A stretch of 64,000 nt of DNA from Lysinibacillus sp. G4S2 (GTDB lineage Bacteria > Bacillota > Bacilli > Bacillales_A > Planococcaceae): positions 3,042,001 to 3,106,000 of the forward strand of contig NZ_JAUCFJ010000002.1 of NCBI RefSeq assembly GCF_030348505.1. The letters are read 5' to 3'. This document shows, piece after piece, positions 53,097 through 61,752 of this stretch (the first letter of the stretch is position 1; every line of letters starts with the position of its first letter). The notes beneath the pieces are model-generated. The model did no database searches, was not told the origin of the DNA, and saw only the letters and a program-made list of their open reading frames with translations. The position numbers and the translations under genes were made by a program.

Positions 53097-53398
53097 ATAA
53101 AAGAATAATCTTTCATGACTTTACAAATTTCCACATTATATTGCGTATACCATTTGTCTTTGCCGAATTGCTGTGCAACTAGATGTTTTGAATTCTCTTT
53201 CCATGCCTGAATAGCCTCAAGTGATTCCCAGTAGGATATAGTAATCCCCTTCCCTTCAGCATTTCTAGCACTTTCTACACGGAGAAAACCAGGCTGCTTT
53301 TGTGCTAATTCATCCATTGCTTCTGCCATTTTGGCATAGCCCTCTCCATCCTTATCTGTTCTTTGTGATGTAAAAATTACGGCATAACATGTTTCCAT
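53081..53398 (-). CDS. Antibiotic biosynthesis monooxygenase-like protein, C-terminus altered by MITE
   Basis: 105 aa, ATG behind AGGAGGTAGATGAT. YAVIFTSQRTDKDGEGYAKM, AQKQPGFLRVESARNAEGKG and ITISYWESLEAIQAWKENSK are the ABM ferredoxin-like fold (dimeric; includes B. subtilis YqjZ-type). The last four residues RCVD and the stop come from the class B element; without it the frame would run DYSFIKN-stop. The change is at the tail and probably harmless. Confidence 0.8.
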   Translation of the reverse strand: METCYAVIFTSQRTDKDGEGYAKMAEAMDELAQKQPGFLRVESARNAEGKGITISYWESLEAIQAWKENSKHLVAQQFGKDKWYTQYNVEICKVMKDYSFIRCVD

Positions 53399-53561
53399 AT
53401 CATCTACCTCCTCATTATGTTTTATTGTAAACGATAAATACTTTTACTAAAATCAAAATATGGAAATAGATAATTTATTGCAAGCGAATGGAACTTTTTC
53501 AGTTTCATTTCATTTTTTACGCGTATACTTGGCTGAATATAGTAAATAGGAGGAAGCTGCC

Positions 53562-54233
53562 TTGAAAATATTATTAGCAGAAGATGATGCACGACTAAGA
53601 AGAAATATCGTTCATATTTTAAAGAAAGAATTTCATAATGTGACAGAGGCGGAAAATGGGCAGGAAGCCCTAGACCATACTCTTATCGAGCAATATGATC
53701 TTGTTATTTTAGATTGGATGATGCCGAAGCTTACTGGAATAGAAGTATGTCAGCAACTACGGAACAATGGATTCAATGGGAGTATTTTAATGTTAACAGC
53801 AAAGGATGATACTGAAGACATCATTAAAGGGCTTGATAGTGGCGCAGATGATTACATAGTAAAACCATTTAAAATAGAGGAACTGTTAGCAAGAGTTCGC
53901 GCATTACTACGAAGAAAAGATAAAGTCATTGAACAGGTTATCGAAATAGATCATTTACAACTGAATGTAGATTCCCGTGTATTTTTGTACAATAATGAAG
54001 AAATTGACCTTACTAAAAATGAATTTTCACTTTTAGAATATTTATTTATCAATAAAGGACGTGTACTTACAAGGGAACAGATTTGTATTCATATATGGGG
54101 CTACGATTACGATGTTTCGAATAATTCCTTAGATGCTTTGGTCAAACTTGTTCGAAAAAAAATTGATGATGGTCAATCCAAATCACGTCTTCAAAATGTC
54201 AGAGGTATTGGCTATAAACTGAGGGAAAATTAA
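53562..54233 (+). CDS. OmpR-family response regulator
   Basis: 223 aa from a TTG behind AGGAGGAAGCTGCC. Receiver domain with acid pocket (EDD at 7-9), phospho-acceptor D51 in LVILDWMMPK, LTAKD and K at VKPF, followed by a winged helix with LTKNEFSLLEYLFINKGRVL and RKKIDDGQSKSRLQNVRGIG. Overlaps the kinase gene by one base (TAATG). Controls unknown targets, perhaps the flavin-transfer operon opposite. Confidence 0.93.
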   Translation: MKILLAEDDARLRRNIVHILKKEFHNVTEAENGQEALDHTLIEQYDLVILDWMMPKLTGIEVCQQLRNNGFNGSILMLTAKDDTEDIIKGLDSGADDYIVKPFKIEELLARVRALLRRKDKVIEQVIEIDHLQLNVDSRVFLYNNEEIDLTKNEFSLLEYLFINKGRVLTREQICIHIWGYDYDVSNNSLDALVKLVRKKIDDGQSKSRLQNVRGIGYKLREN

Positions 54234-55468
54234 TGTTTCAAAAAACGAGAAAAAAATTATCCTATTTGTATGCAACGCTTTACTTTTTATTATTTTCATT
54301 ATTCGTTATTGTTCTATACTTTTCACTCATTAAATTAATGGAAAATCAGCAAATAAACGAATTAGAAGACTTTTATGTTAAGCAAGAACACGATTTTTTT
54401 GAGCACGTCAATGCAAACACAAAAACTTTAAATTATAATCCAAATCGCAATTTTTTTTACTATATTTACACGAAGGATCATAAGTTTGTTCACGGCGACG
54501 AATCTTACAAAGGGCTCAAGAAACAGATTGAAAAAGAATTTGGCAATCGCAACCCAAGTGAAGAACTCATACAACATTATGAATGGCAGGAAGAGCATTT
54601 TCTTCTTCTAAAAAAGCCAATTTTAAACGACGATACGATAGTCGGATATATTTTCGTTGGTAAATCAGTAACATCACAGCATCACTTTTTCCAAAATGCA
54701 AAGTATTTACTAATACTATTAACTTGTATCTCGACAATCTTAATTGGACTACTGAGCTATTATATGGCAGGGAAAGCGATGATCCCTATTCAATGGTCGT
54801 TCGATAAACAAAAAAAGTTTGTATCCGATGCCTCTCATGAATTACGAACACCACTAAGTATTTTTTATAGTTCACTTGAAATTTTAGAAATTGAGGAAGC
54901 AAAACAATTAAGCCCCTTTGGAAAAGAATTAATTGTAGATTTAAAGGATGAGGCTGAAATAATGAAGGAGCTCATAGAAAAACTGCTGTTCTTAGCAAGA
55001 CACGATCAGCAGCAGGCTTCCATTCATAAAGAAATAATATCATTATCTACTTTACTCAATAAAGTGAGCTCAAAATTTCAAAAGATTATGCCTCCTGACA
55101 TACAGTTTTCTACTGAAATTCAAGAAAACATCGAGCTTCTTGGAGATGCTTCAAAAATACAAGAACTGCTTTATATATTATTAGAAAACGCGATAAGATA
55201 TACAAATAGTGGGAAAATCACACTTACACTGTTAAAAAATCAAAGCTTTGTAAAAATTATTGTTGCTGATAGTGGCATTGGGATGACTGAACAGGAATTG
55301 CCTTTAGTGTTTGAGCGATTCTACCGAAGTGATTCTGCTCGTCAACGAAATGGCACTGGTTTAGGTCTTGCCATAGCGAAAGCAATAGTGGAGCAGCATG
55401 ACGGAAAAATTTATGCAACAAGTAAAGTAGGTAAAGGTACTACATTTCATATTGAATTTCCTATATAA
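54233..55468 (+). CDS. Sensor histidine kinase
   Basis: 411 aa; two spans (residues 12-34 and 158-180) bracket an extracytoplasmic sensor of about 120 residues rich in charged and aromatic residues (FYVKQEHDFFEHVNANTKTL). HisKA with phospho-accepting histidine near 201 in SDASHELRTPLS, then N, G1, G2 boxes LLENAIRYTNSG, DSGIGMTEQEL and GTGLGLAIAKAIV. Partner of the regulator before it. Convergent with the ApbE operon. Confidence 0.93.
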   Translation: MFQKTRKKLSYLYATLYFLLFSLFVIVLYFSLIKLMENQQINELEDFYVKQEHDFFEHVNANTKTLNYNPNRNFFYYIYTKDHKFVHGDESYKGLKKQIEKEFGNRNPSEELIQHYEWQEEHFLLLKKPILNDDTIVGYIFVGKSVTSQHHFFQNAKYLLILLTCISTILIGLLSYYMAGKAMIPIQWSFDKQKKFVSDASHELRTPLSIFYSSLEILEIEEAKQLSPFGKELIVDLKDEAEIMKELIEKLLFLARHDQQQASIHKEIISLSTLLNKVSSKFQKIMPPDIQFSTEIQENIELLGDASKIQELLYILLENAIRYTNSGKITLTLLKNQSFVKIIVADSGIGMTEQELPLVFERFYRSDSARQRNGTGLGLAIAKAIVEQHDGKIYATSKVGKGTTFHIEFPI

Positions 55469-55472
55469 ATAT

Positions 55473-55512
55473 AAAGGAATCGAGGCTTTTTAAACAGCCC
55501 CGATTCCTTTTA
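55473..55512. terminator. Bidirectional terminator
   Basis: AAAGGAATCGAGGCT/AGCCCCGATTCCTTT hairpin with one mismatch between convergent transcripts of the kinase and the reductase-like gene. Confidence 0.85.
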
Positions 55513-56064
55513 ATTATTGCGTGATGTTGAAATATTTACTTTTTTCATGAACTGGCTTATTGTTCTTGCTACTAGTACTAACATGGTAAGCCCTCCAGAA
55601 ACTACATAAAATATTATAATCAACATATTTTCTGTATCCGTTCCAATTAACACTCCATGAGCAAGTGATATTACCCATGCTGGTAACACAAGAAAGTGAA
55701 GTTTTTTCCATAAGGTGCGATTCATCGTTCGAATCCATAAATCAGAAGTCATGAGTACCATTATAAACAAATAAAATGCGATTGTTCCAAGTGCTGATGG
55801 TAGAGACTCATATTTTGCCGAAAAAGGGATTAAAATCTCAACTAAACTGTATGGCTTATACTGATCGATTACAAGCACTAACAAATGCCCTATCACAGTG
55901 ATTAACCCTAGCCATCCCGCATTTTGATGTATCTGATAAATTAAATTTTTATGTGATTTTACAAATGATGATTTTCTCAATAAACCAAATATAATGGAAA
56001 TTGTAAAATAAAAATACGCTAAAAATCCTAATAATCGAATCCATTCCCATGTGCTTATTAACAT
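55510..56064 (-). CDS. Ferric-reductase-like transmembrane protein, 184 aa
   Basis: Six spans; HQNAGWLGLITVIGHLLVLV and KKLHFLVLPAWVISLAHGVL carry the spaced histidines (b-type haem ligands) typical of the ferric reductase-like/MsrQ-YedZ membrane domain. No flavin or NAD domain. Begins immediately after the ApbE stop, so translation is coupled. Likely moves electrons across the membrane to an extracytoplasmic flavin protein. Confidence 0.8.
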   Translation of the reverse strand: MLISTWEWIRLLGFLAYFYFTISIIFGLLRKSSFVKSHKNLIYQIHQNAGWLGLITVIGHLLVLVIDQYKPYSLVEILIPFSAKYESLPSALGTIAFYLFIMVLMTSDLWIRTMNRTLWKKLHFLVLPAWVISLAHGVLIGTDTENMLIIIFYVVSGGLTMLVLVARTISQFMKKVNISTSRNN

Positions 56065-56964
56065 TTATCTCACTCCTGTCATCCTCCAATTTGCTACTTG
56101 TCCTTCTTTAACAAGATAGCGTGCACTTTGCTGGCAATTTTTTTCGAACCACTGCTGCAGCTCATCTTCCTTCATAAGAAAGCAAAGTTTTGCACCAACC
56201 TCCGCATCACATAAAGAGGATGTTACGACTGAAGCTTGTAGCACATCTGTATCAGCAATTTCACCTGTTTGTCCGTTTAATAAATGATGCTTCTTCTTTG
56301 TTCCTTGCATCCAACTTCGATAAACTTGATTGGATGTCGCTATGGCACCTGTTTTCATTTTAATGGAGCTAATTTCCTTGTCGATATTCCAGGCATCTGC
56401 AACACCGATTGTCCAAGTCTTTTCCCCAGAAGACCACATTTTCATATCCCCTCCTCCGTCTATTAGTCCGAAATCAGAGGATACCTCTTGTTCAAGCCAA
56501 ATAGCCAATTTTTCAATGGCATACCCTTTGGCAAATCCGCCTAAATCAATTTCCTGTTGTGCTACCTTCATTACTTGCCCATCGCCTAAAAATTGAAATG
56601 GTTGATCGGCGATAAAAGATTTGTTTTGAAATGAATTGCTTTTAGCTGTTTCAAATGGGAAAGATTGATTGTAGCCATGCTGTTCTAGTTGCAATTTAAG
56701 ATATGGTGAAAATAAACCATTTGAAAGTTGATAATAATGATCTGCTTGCACTAAACAATCATATAATAACGAACTAATGCGTAGCGTTTCTCCCATTTTC
56801 AAATCATTAAGTTGTGATAATTCGTTGTTTGGTTGAAACCTTGACCACTCTTTCGCTACGTATTGAAGCCATTTCTCTGTTTTTGCTTTCCATGTGAAAT
56901 GAACACCTTTTGGCATAGCTATATAAAATTCTGTATTCATTATTGGTAAAGTTAGTGTATCCAC
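56065..56964 (-). CDS. apbE: FAD:protein FMN transferase, ApbE type
   Basis: 299 aa from GTG behind GGAG. Lacks the usual lipoprotein signal. Contains ELSQLNDLKMGETLRISSLL, IDLGGFAKGYAIEKLAIWLE, SDFGLIDGGGDMKMWSSGEK and the substrate/metal region TSNQVYRSWMQGTKKKHHLL. ApbE moves FMN from FAD onto a Thr/Ser of target proteins. Target usually carries an FMN_bind domain; none is visible nearby. Downstream of two secreted small proteins, in one leftward operon. Confidence 0.88.
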   Translation of the reverse strand: MDTLTLPIMNTEFYIAMPKGVHFTWKAKTEKWLQYVAKEWSRFQPNNELSQLNDLKMGETLRISSLLYDCLVQADHYYQLSNGLFSPYLKLQLEQHGYNQSFPFETAKSNSFQNKSFIADQPFQFLGDGQVMKVAQQEIDLGGFAKGYAIEKLAIWLEQEVSSDFGLIDGGGDMKMWSSGEKTWTIGVADAWNIDKEISSIKMKTGAIATSNQVYRSWMQGTKKKHHLLNGQTGEIADTDVLQASVVTSSLCDAEVGAKLCFLMKEDELQQWFEKNCQQSARYLVKEGQVANWRMTGVR

Positions 56965-56977
56965 ACGACCAACTCCA

Positions 56978-57220
56978 TTAAGTTCTTTTCGTTTTTCGCT
57001 CGCTTTTGACAGGCGCCTGATTTGTCACTTCAAAATTAGTCCAATCAAGCTGCACTAGCTCTTTTTCTCTTTTTGTCATATTGTCCTGATTTACATCCTG
57101 ACTATTATTTGCGCGTGTCGTTTCGGCTACTGTGGGGCTGTTAATTTGGGTTAAGATCGCTGCGGATAAAAGTATCCCGGACGCTCCTAATACCCACTTT
57201 GCCTTTTTCGGATCTTTCAT
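56978..57220 (-). CDS. Hypothetical membrane-anchored peptide, 80 aa
   Basis: ATG behind AGGGAGGACGTATT. N-terminal KKAKWVLGASGILLSAAILT signal/anchor, then a polar Asn/Gln/Thr-rich tail ending APVKSERKTKRT. No FMN-attachment motif seen. Lies between the CuAO-N protein and ApbE; could be a structural linker of the electron-transfer unit. Confidence 0.65.
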   Translation of the reverse strand: MKDPKKAKWVLGASGILLSAAILTQINSPTVAETTRANNSQDVNQDNMTKREKELVQLDWTNFEVTNQAPVKSERKTKRT

Positions 57221-57232
57221 AATACGTCCTCC

Positions 57233-57865
57233 CTAATTCGTAATTGGCTGGCATACAAATGTTTGATTACTTTCTTGCCATTCAGCTATATAGCCTAAGC
57301 CATTCGTTATTGTACTAATCGGTACATATAATTCTTCATTTACATAAAAGGCTTGTGCTGGAGATGGTGTTTTGACGTTATTATCATAGACAACGTTTGT
57401 TCCAGCACGGAAAAGTAATTCATTGTCTTGAAATTGGATGGCCAAAATTTTACTTTCTTTATAAAAGGTCGCTTTTGCTCCTAAAACCTGTGCTACTGTT
57501 TTCCCTGGTACAAAAAATTCTCCGTCTTTTGGTATCACAGAAAAGTTAAGCTCCTTATTTGTACCTTCTACTTTTAACGTGACCTTTTGAGAGTTCGTAA
57601 AAGGTAATACTTCTTTATCCGTGACAACTGTTCGTGTCCAAATATTCCAACTACCTTTTTCACTTACCGCATCTTGAAAATAGTAAGTTTCTTCCCCTTC
57701 TTCATCCTCATCGTGCTCGTCATCGTCATCATCATCGTCATGGTCTTTATACTCTTTATGTTCTTTATATTCATGCTTGTCATCATCTGCATGTACGACA
57801 ACGCCATTTGGTATAAAACTCGCCAATAATAGAACTACAATAAGACCAATTTTTTCCTTTTTCAC
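57233..57865 (-). CDS. Copper amine oxidase N-terminal-domain protein, secreted, 210 aa
   Basis: GTG behind AAAGGAGTGTTGTAA. Signal peptide (MKKEKIGLIVVLLLASFIPN to VVHA), then an extraordinary His/Asp/Glu run from residue 28 to 59 (DDDKHEYKEHKEYKDHDDDD), then a CuAO_N1-like domain: VKVEGTNKELNFSVI, GKTVAQVLGAKATFYKESKI and NEELYVPISTITNGLGYIAE. The acidic His-rich tract may bind metals. First gene of the leftward operon with ApbE. Confidence 0.78.
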   Translation of the reverse strand: MKKEKIGLIVVLLLASFIPNGVVVHADDDKHEYKEHKEYKDHDDDDDDDEHDEDEEGEETYYFQDAVSEKGSWNIWTRTVVTDKEVLPFTNSQKVTLKVEGTNKELNFSVIPKDGEFFVPGKTVAQVLGAKATFYKESKILAIQFQDNELLFRAGTNVVYDNNVKTPSPAQAFYVNEELYVPISTITNGLGYIAEWQESNQTFVCQPITN

Positions 57866-57951
57866 TTACAACACTCCTTTCCTTTGACTTCATTTTAGGT
57901 TTTGAAAATGATAGGAGACTGAATTTATCAAACAAATTTTCACATTTGAAA

Positions 57952-57995
57952 AAGCCATTTCTATAGACAGATTCCTCTGCACTAAGAAATGGCTT
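57952..57995. terminator. Hairpin between divergent operons
   Basis: AAGCCATTTC/GAAATGGCTT, perfect 10-bp stem, 24-base loop. It precedes the LytTR gene; role as terminator is uncertain. Confidence 0.4.
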
Positions 57996-58174
57996 GGTTC
58001 ATAAAATCTCTTATTTTTATTCTTTTGCATCTTGGTAAACTATCCTACAATTATAAGCTGGGTACTCAAAATTAGAGTAACTTTTTTGATATACTCTTTA
58101 CAAATATCGCAGTAACTTTTACTGTAAATACATAAATTACTAAGAATCAATTTTGAAAGGAATATATGTCTTAA

Positions 58175-58642
58175 ATGAAGGTAAACATTAAAATTATTGA
58201 AAAACTTAAAGAAGAATCATGTACGTTTAACATCCACAAAGTAACGTCTTTTATTCAAGATATTGTATCAACTCTTGAAAAAAGCTCTGACAACTATTTA
58301 CTAGCAAAGTCTACATCAAAAGACGAACAAGAAAAAGTTCCTTACTCAAACATATTTTATTTGGAATATCTTGAACGAAAAATATTCATTTACACAAATG
58401 ACACTATATTTGAAACAAAGAGCCCTTTATATAAATTAGAACATGATCTTCCCAATCACTTCTTCAGGATCTCAAAAACTATAATAATCAATATTCATTT
58501 TTTAAATAAATTTTCGGTTCAACCTAATAGTAATCTTGAAGCAATTCTCTCGAATAGAGAAAAAGTAATTGTATCAAGAAAATATGTATCCTCTTTAAAA
58601 AAAGCACTAACAAGATATTCCAAAAGTCCACTTATGTATTGA
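58175..58642 (+). CDS. LytTR-domain transcriptional regulator, 155 aa
   Basis: ATG weakly preceded by GAAAGGAATAT. C-terminal LytTR DNA-binding domain: IFYLEYLERKIFIYTNDTIF, LEHDLPNHFFRISKTIIINI, SNREKVIVSRKYVSSLKKAL. The N-terminal 50 residues have no receiver domain, so it is a free-standing LytTR protein, commonly paired with DUF3021-type membrane proteins that form regulatory switches. Two membrane genes follow. Confidence 0.85.
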   Translation: MKVNIKIIEKLKEESCTFNIHKVTSFIQDIVSTLEKSSDNYLLAKSTSKDEQEKVPYSNIFYLEYLERKIFIYTNDTIFETKSPLYKLEHDLPNHFFRISKTIIINIHFLNKFSVQPNSNLEAILSNREKVIVSRKYVSSLKKALTRYSKSPLMY

Positions 58643-58678
58643 TTTTTACCACATATGTTTAAACGTATTTCTTTATTC

Positions 58679-58714
58679 CCTCTTTGATGCCATTATGTAT
58701 AACATCAAAGGAGG
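58679..58714 (+). promoter_or_regulatory. Hairpin that sequesters the ribosome site of the 58724 gene
   Basis: CCTCTTTGATG (58679-58689) pairs with CATCAAAGGAGG (58703-58714, one bulged G), and the right arm contains the AAAGGAGG ribosome site for the ATG at 58724. The structure would mask translation unless opened, a possible regulatory element. Confidence 0.6.
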
Positions 58715-58723
58715 CATAAAAAA

Positions 58724-59236
58724 ATGTATAACAACATTATAGAAATATTTTTAAGAACGCCATTGTGGGTATGGATATTATTATTTATTTTAATAAAAAG
58801 AGGCATTGCTATTTCCCAGGAAAGACCAATCCATTTATCTAAAATGTTTTTAGTTCCTTTTATCTTTATGATATGGGGATTTGAAAAAATGATCACTCAA
58901 TTTTCGTACTTAGAGTTATGTTTAACAAGCTATTTCCTCTCCATACTTCCTGGCACATTAATTGGTTACTTGTTGTATAAAAAATATCAAATTTTTTACA
59001 AACAGGAATTAGTAATCATGAGAAAGAAATGCTATCTTCCATTAATCATTATCCTGATTAATTTTATGGTGAAGTATGTTTTAAATGTAACCTTAGGCAT
59101 CTCTCCGTCATTTTATAATGACATTTCATTTAATATAATTTATTCTGGCATAAGCGGGCTATCTATAGGGCTTTTCTTTGGGGGAATTCTTTATACATAT
59201 TATGCACAAAAAGAAATCAATTTTGCCTCGGCATAA
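58724..59236 (+). CDS. Multi-span membrane protein, 170 aa
   Basis: ATG 10 bases after AAAGGAGG. Five spans; starts NIIEIFLRTPLWVWILLFIL IKRGIAISQ and contains SYFLSILPGTLIGYLLYKK. The first block resembles the DUF6622 family, known from memory as short membrane proteins. Follows the LytTR gene by 82 bases and a hairpin, so its translation may be controlled. Function unknown. Confidence 0.65.
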   Translation: MYNNIIEIFLRTPLWVWILLFILIKRGIAISQERPIHLSKMFLVPFIFMIWGFEKMITQFSYLELCLTSYFLSILPGTLIGYLLYKKYQIFYKQELVIMRKKCYLPLIIILINFMVKYVLNVTLGISPSFYNDISFNIIYSGISGLSIGLFFGGILYTYYAQKEINFASA

Positions 59237-59300
59237 TTGCGTCACCCACTGAAAGAAGTTTATTTTAAAATCATAAAAATTTTGAGAGGAAGACATTTCA

Positions 59301-59687
59301 TTGCAATTAAAAAATAGACTACTTTCAGGTTTAGGAACTGGTGCATTTATTTAAATGCTAGTTTTACTATCGAGGAGAACTATCATCTCTTCAGAAGCTG
59401 AGATCATTGGTGTGTTAATAATCTCAGCTTGCGCAGGTATTTTTACAATCATCTTTGAAATTGAAAAAATCAACTATTTGTTTGCGTTAGTCATCCATTT
59501 TATCATGATGTTTCTAGTAGTCTTCTCAATATCTTTCTATAACAAGTGGACAGATAATTTTCTAAGTGCAGATTTTCTTGGTAGTTTTTTATTAATCTAT
59601 CTATTTGCTTGGATCATAACACTGATTAAGACTAAAAAAGATGCGAATGAACTAAATAACTTACTAGAACAGATAAGAAATTTTTAA
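59301..59687 (+). pseudogene. DUF3021-family gene with an in-frame stop
   Basis: TTG start at 59301 behind GAGAGGAAG reads MQLKNRLLSGLGTGAFI then TAA (59352-59354), directly followed by ATG and an open frame to 59687 (MLVLLSRRTIISSEAEIIGV, spans to IYLFAWIITLIKTKKD). Both parts are in frame and together give a normal DUF3021 membrane protein of four spans, so a nonsense mutation (or TAAATG re-initiation) is implied. Partner of the LytTR regulator. Confidence 0.7.
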
Positions 59688-60044
59688 AATAAAAGAGTGT
59701 TTAAAGAGACCCAATCATAATTACCGATATTAATCAGCACATCCAATCTCCTCTCTGAAGGATTAAATGATACAGAAGATCACTCTTTTTGCAGAGTGGT
59801 TTTTTGTATTATCTCTCACTATCTCATTCACTCATAGCGATTATCATTCCAACCAATTAGACTATGTTATTAAGCACAGGAACTATTTAAATAAACTTTT
59901 AGATCGTGTGACCCTATTACTTATTCGTTCCTCTAATATCATGTGTGTTCCTACATTACGATACCTGATGTTTTTTCAACAGATACATTCAAAGTTGCTA
60001 TTCCGAAATATAATATAAAATTCCATGACACTCAGATTTTCTTT
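59688..60044. other. Gap between convergent genes
   Basis: An 83-codon plus-strand frame (59767-60018) has only a poor ribosome site and unremarkable composition; I would not call it. A diffuse T-rich area near 59780-59810 may be a terminator. Confidence 0.35.
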
Positions 60045-61514
60045 CTAAATGCTTTCTATAGTTTCATCATTTTTAAAGGTTGCTTTCCTTGTAAACGCAC
60101 TAACCATTAAACTTACTAAAATATTTACACTTAATGCTAGGAAACCAATGTTAATATCTTGTATGTAAGATGGCCAGCTTGGGAACAGTTTACTTAGATT
60201 AGCTCCTGTTGCTGCTTGCCAACCTACAATCGTAACACCCACAACAATCCCAGCAAACACTCCTTGTACAGTTAATGGATTTTTCTTCATAAAGTTACTG
60301 ACAACTGCTGGTACAAATTGAGTAACTAGACCATATCCCATTAAAAATAATAACGTAATTGCTCCACCACCACTAAAAGTAAAGTAAAGTGCAACAAGTG
60401 CAATCACTGGAACTGAATAGCGAGCAATGATAGCAATTTGTTGATCGGTAGTTTGAGGGCGAATAGGTTTTACGACATTTTTCGCAAGCAATGTAGCTGC
60501 CGACATCAAAATCAATGAACCTGGAACAATTGCAGTTAATAACCCTGCTGCTCCAATAAAGCCAACGATGACTGGATTAAATGTTTGCGTGGAGATTTTA
60601 AATAAAGCTAAATCCACAGCCCCTCCTTCTAACCCAGGAACTTGTAAAATTGCTGCTGCTCCAACAAATAAGATAAATAATAAAAATAATGCATAGATAG
60701 GAAGCATAATCGCATTTTTTCTTAGGGCATTTCCACTTTTCGCTGAAAAAGTAGCAACAAATGTATGTGGCCACATATAAAACCCTAATGATGTTAACAT
60801 GATCGTTGAAATATACCATGAGGCGCTAAAACCTGAGTCTGGGAGTGTTAAAAAACCTGGTTTAACAGCTTCGATTGCTTCCCACATTGGTTGAATCCCG
60901 CCATAATAATGAATAGGTAAGTAGATACCAAGGAATAACACCACACCAAGAATAAGAAAATCTTTAATAACAGCTGTCCAAGCCGAGCCATGAATTCCTG
61001 AAACCATAACATAAGCAATCATTGCAATTGTGCCAATCCAAATTGTTAATTTCGGATCAATCGCTCCATAGGAAGCTTCAGAAACAATAATGCCAAGACC
61101 TTTTAATTGAATGACTAAATAAGGAATTAAAGCTGCTAGCCCTACAATAGCTACAAGTGTGCCGAGAATTTTACTATTATATGCCTTTTCAAAAAAATCA
61201 GATTGCGATAGTAGACTATATTTCTTTCCATAAGCCCATATTTTAGGTGTCAACCAGTAAGCAATTACATAGTTCAGCATTGCGATATTGAAAAATGCTA
61301 CGCCACCCTTTCCGTACATCCAACCACTTACCCCTAAAAATGCATTAGTTGTATAAATTTCACCAGCCATTAATAAGAAGATGAAGATAGAACCAAATCC
61401 ACGGCCTCCAACACTCCATTGTTCTAGGCTCATATCTTTACCTCTACTCGCCATAATGCCTAAAAATAAAGCAATACCTAAGAAAATTGCAATGATTCCA
61501 ACTGAAATTATCAT
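60045..61514 (-). CDS. Sodium:solute symporter (SSS family)
   Basis: 489 aa using ATG 61514 behind GAGGAGACGGAATA. About 13 spans; LEQWSVGGRGFGSIFIFLLM, AGEIYTTNAFLGVSGWMYGK, GSLILMSAATLLAKNVVKPI are characteristic. Next to a DUF3311 protein, the usual small partner of such symporters. The transported solute probably is the substrate of the M20/PatB enzymes encoded upstream. Confidence 0.9.
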   Translation of the reverse strand: MIISVGIIAIFLGIALFLGIMASRGKDMSLEQWSVGGRGFGSIFIFLLMAGEIYTTNAFLGVSGWMYGKGGVAFFNIAMLNYVIAYWLTPKIWAYGKKYSLLSQSDFFEKAYNSKILGTLVAIVGLAALIPYLVIQLKGLGIIVSEASYGAIDPKLTIWIGTIAMIAYVMVSGIHGSAWTAVIKDFLILGVVLFLGIYLPIHYYGGIQPMWEAIEAVKPGFLTLPDSGFSASWYISTIMLTSLGFYMWPHTFVATFSAKSGNALRKNAIMLPIYALFLLFILFVGAAAILQVPGLEGGAVDLALFKISTQTFNPVIVGFIGAAGLLTAIVPGSLILMSAATLLAKNVVKPIRPQTTDQQIAIIARYSVPVIALVALYFTFSGGGAITLLFLMGYGLVTQFVPAVVSNFMKKNPLTVQGVFAGIVVGVTIVGWQAATGANLSKLFPSWPSYIQDINIGFLALSVNILVSLMVSAFTRKATFKNDETIESI

Positions 61515-61515
61515 A

Positions 61516-61722
61516 TTATTCCGTCTCCTCTTTTGCACTAGGATTTATACGATGAACGATAAACATTAACCCTGTTCCTAAAAAGATCCATAAAACCATC
61601 CAAAATAATAAAAACGGAAGACCTAAGACATATGGTTCGGCACTTTTAATAAAGGGAACTCCAAAAGGCATTCCAAAATAAGCAATGAACGTGAGTAAAT
61701 AGCAGAGCCTTTTTTGTGTCAT
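61516..61722 (-). CDS. DUF3311 protein, symporter partner, 68 aa
   Basis: ATG 61722 behind AGGAGATAAGAAAA (a longer frame from 61746 lacks this). Two spans, RLCYLLTFIAYFGMPFGVPF and GLPFLLFWMVLWIFLGTGLM. Overlap/contact with the symporter start implies coupled translation. DUF3311 members flank SSS transporters. Confidence 0.85.
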   Translation of the reverse strand: MTQKRLCYLLTFIAYFGMPFGVPFIKSAEPYVLGLPFLLFWMVLWIFLGTGLMFIVHRINPSAKEETE

Positions 61723-61752
61723 TTTTCTTATCTCCTTTGTATTCAATGAATT

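Noticed and set aside
59767..60018. 83-codon plus-strand ORF
   Set aside because: Weak ribosome site, no recognisable family and no clear coding bias.
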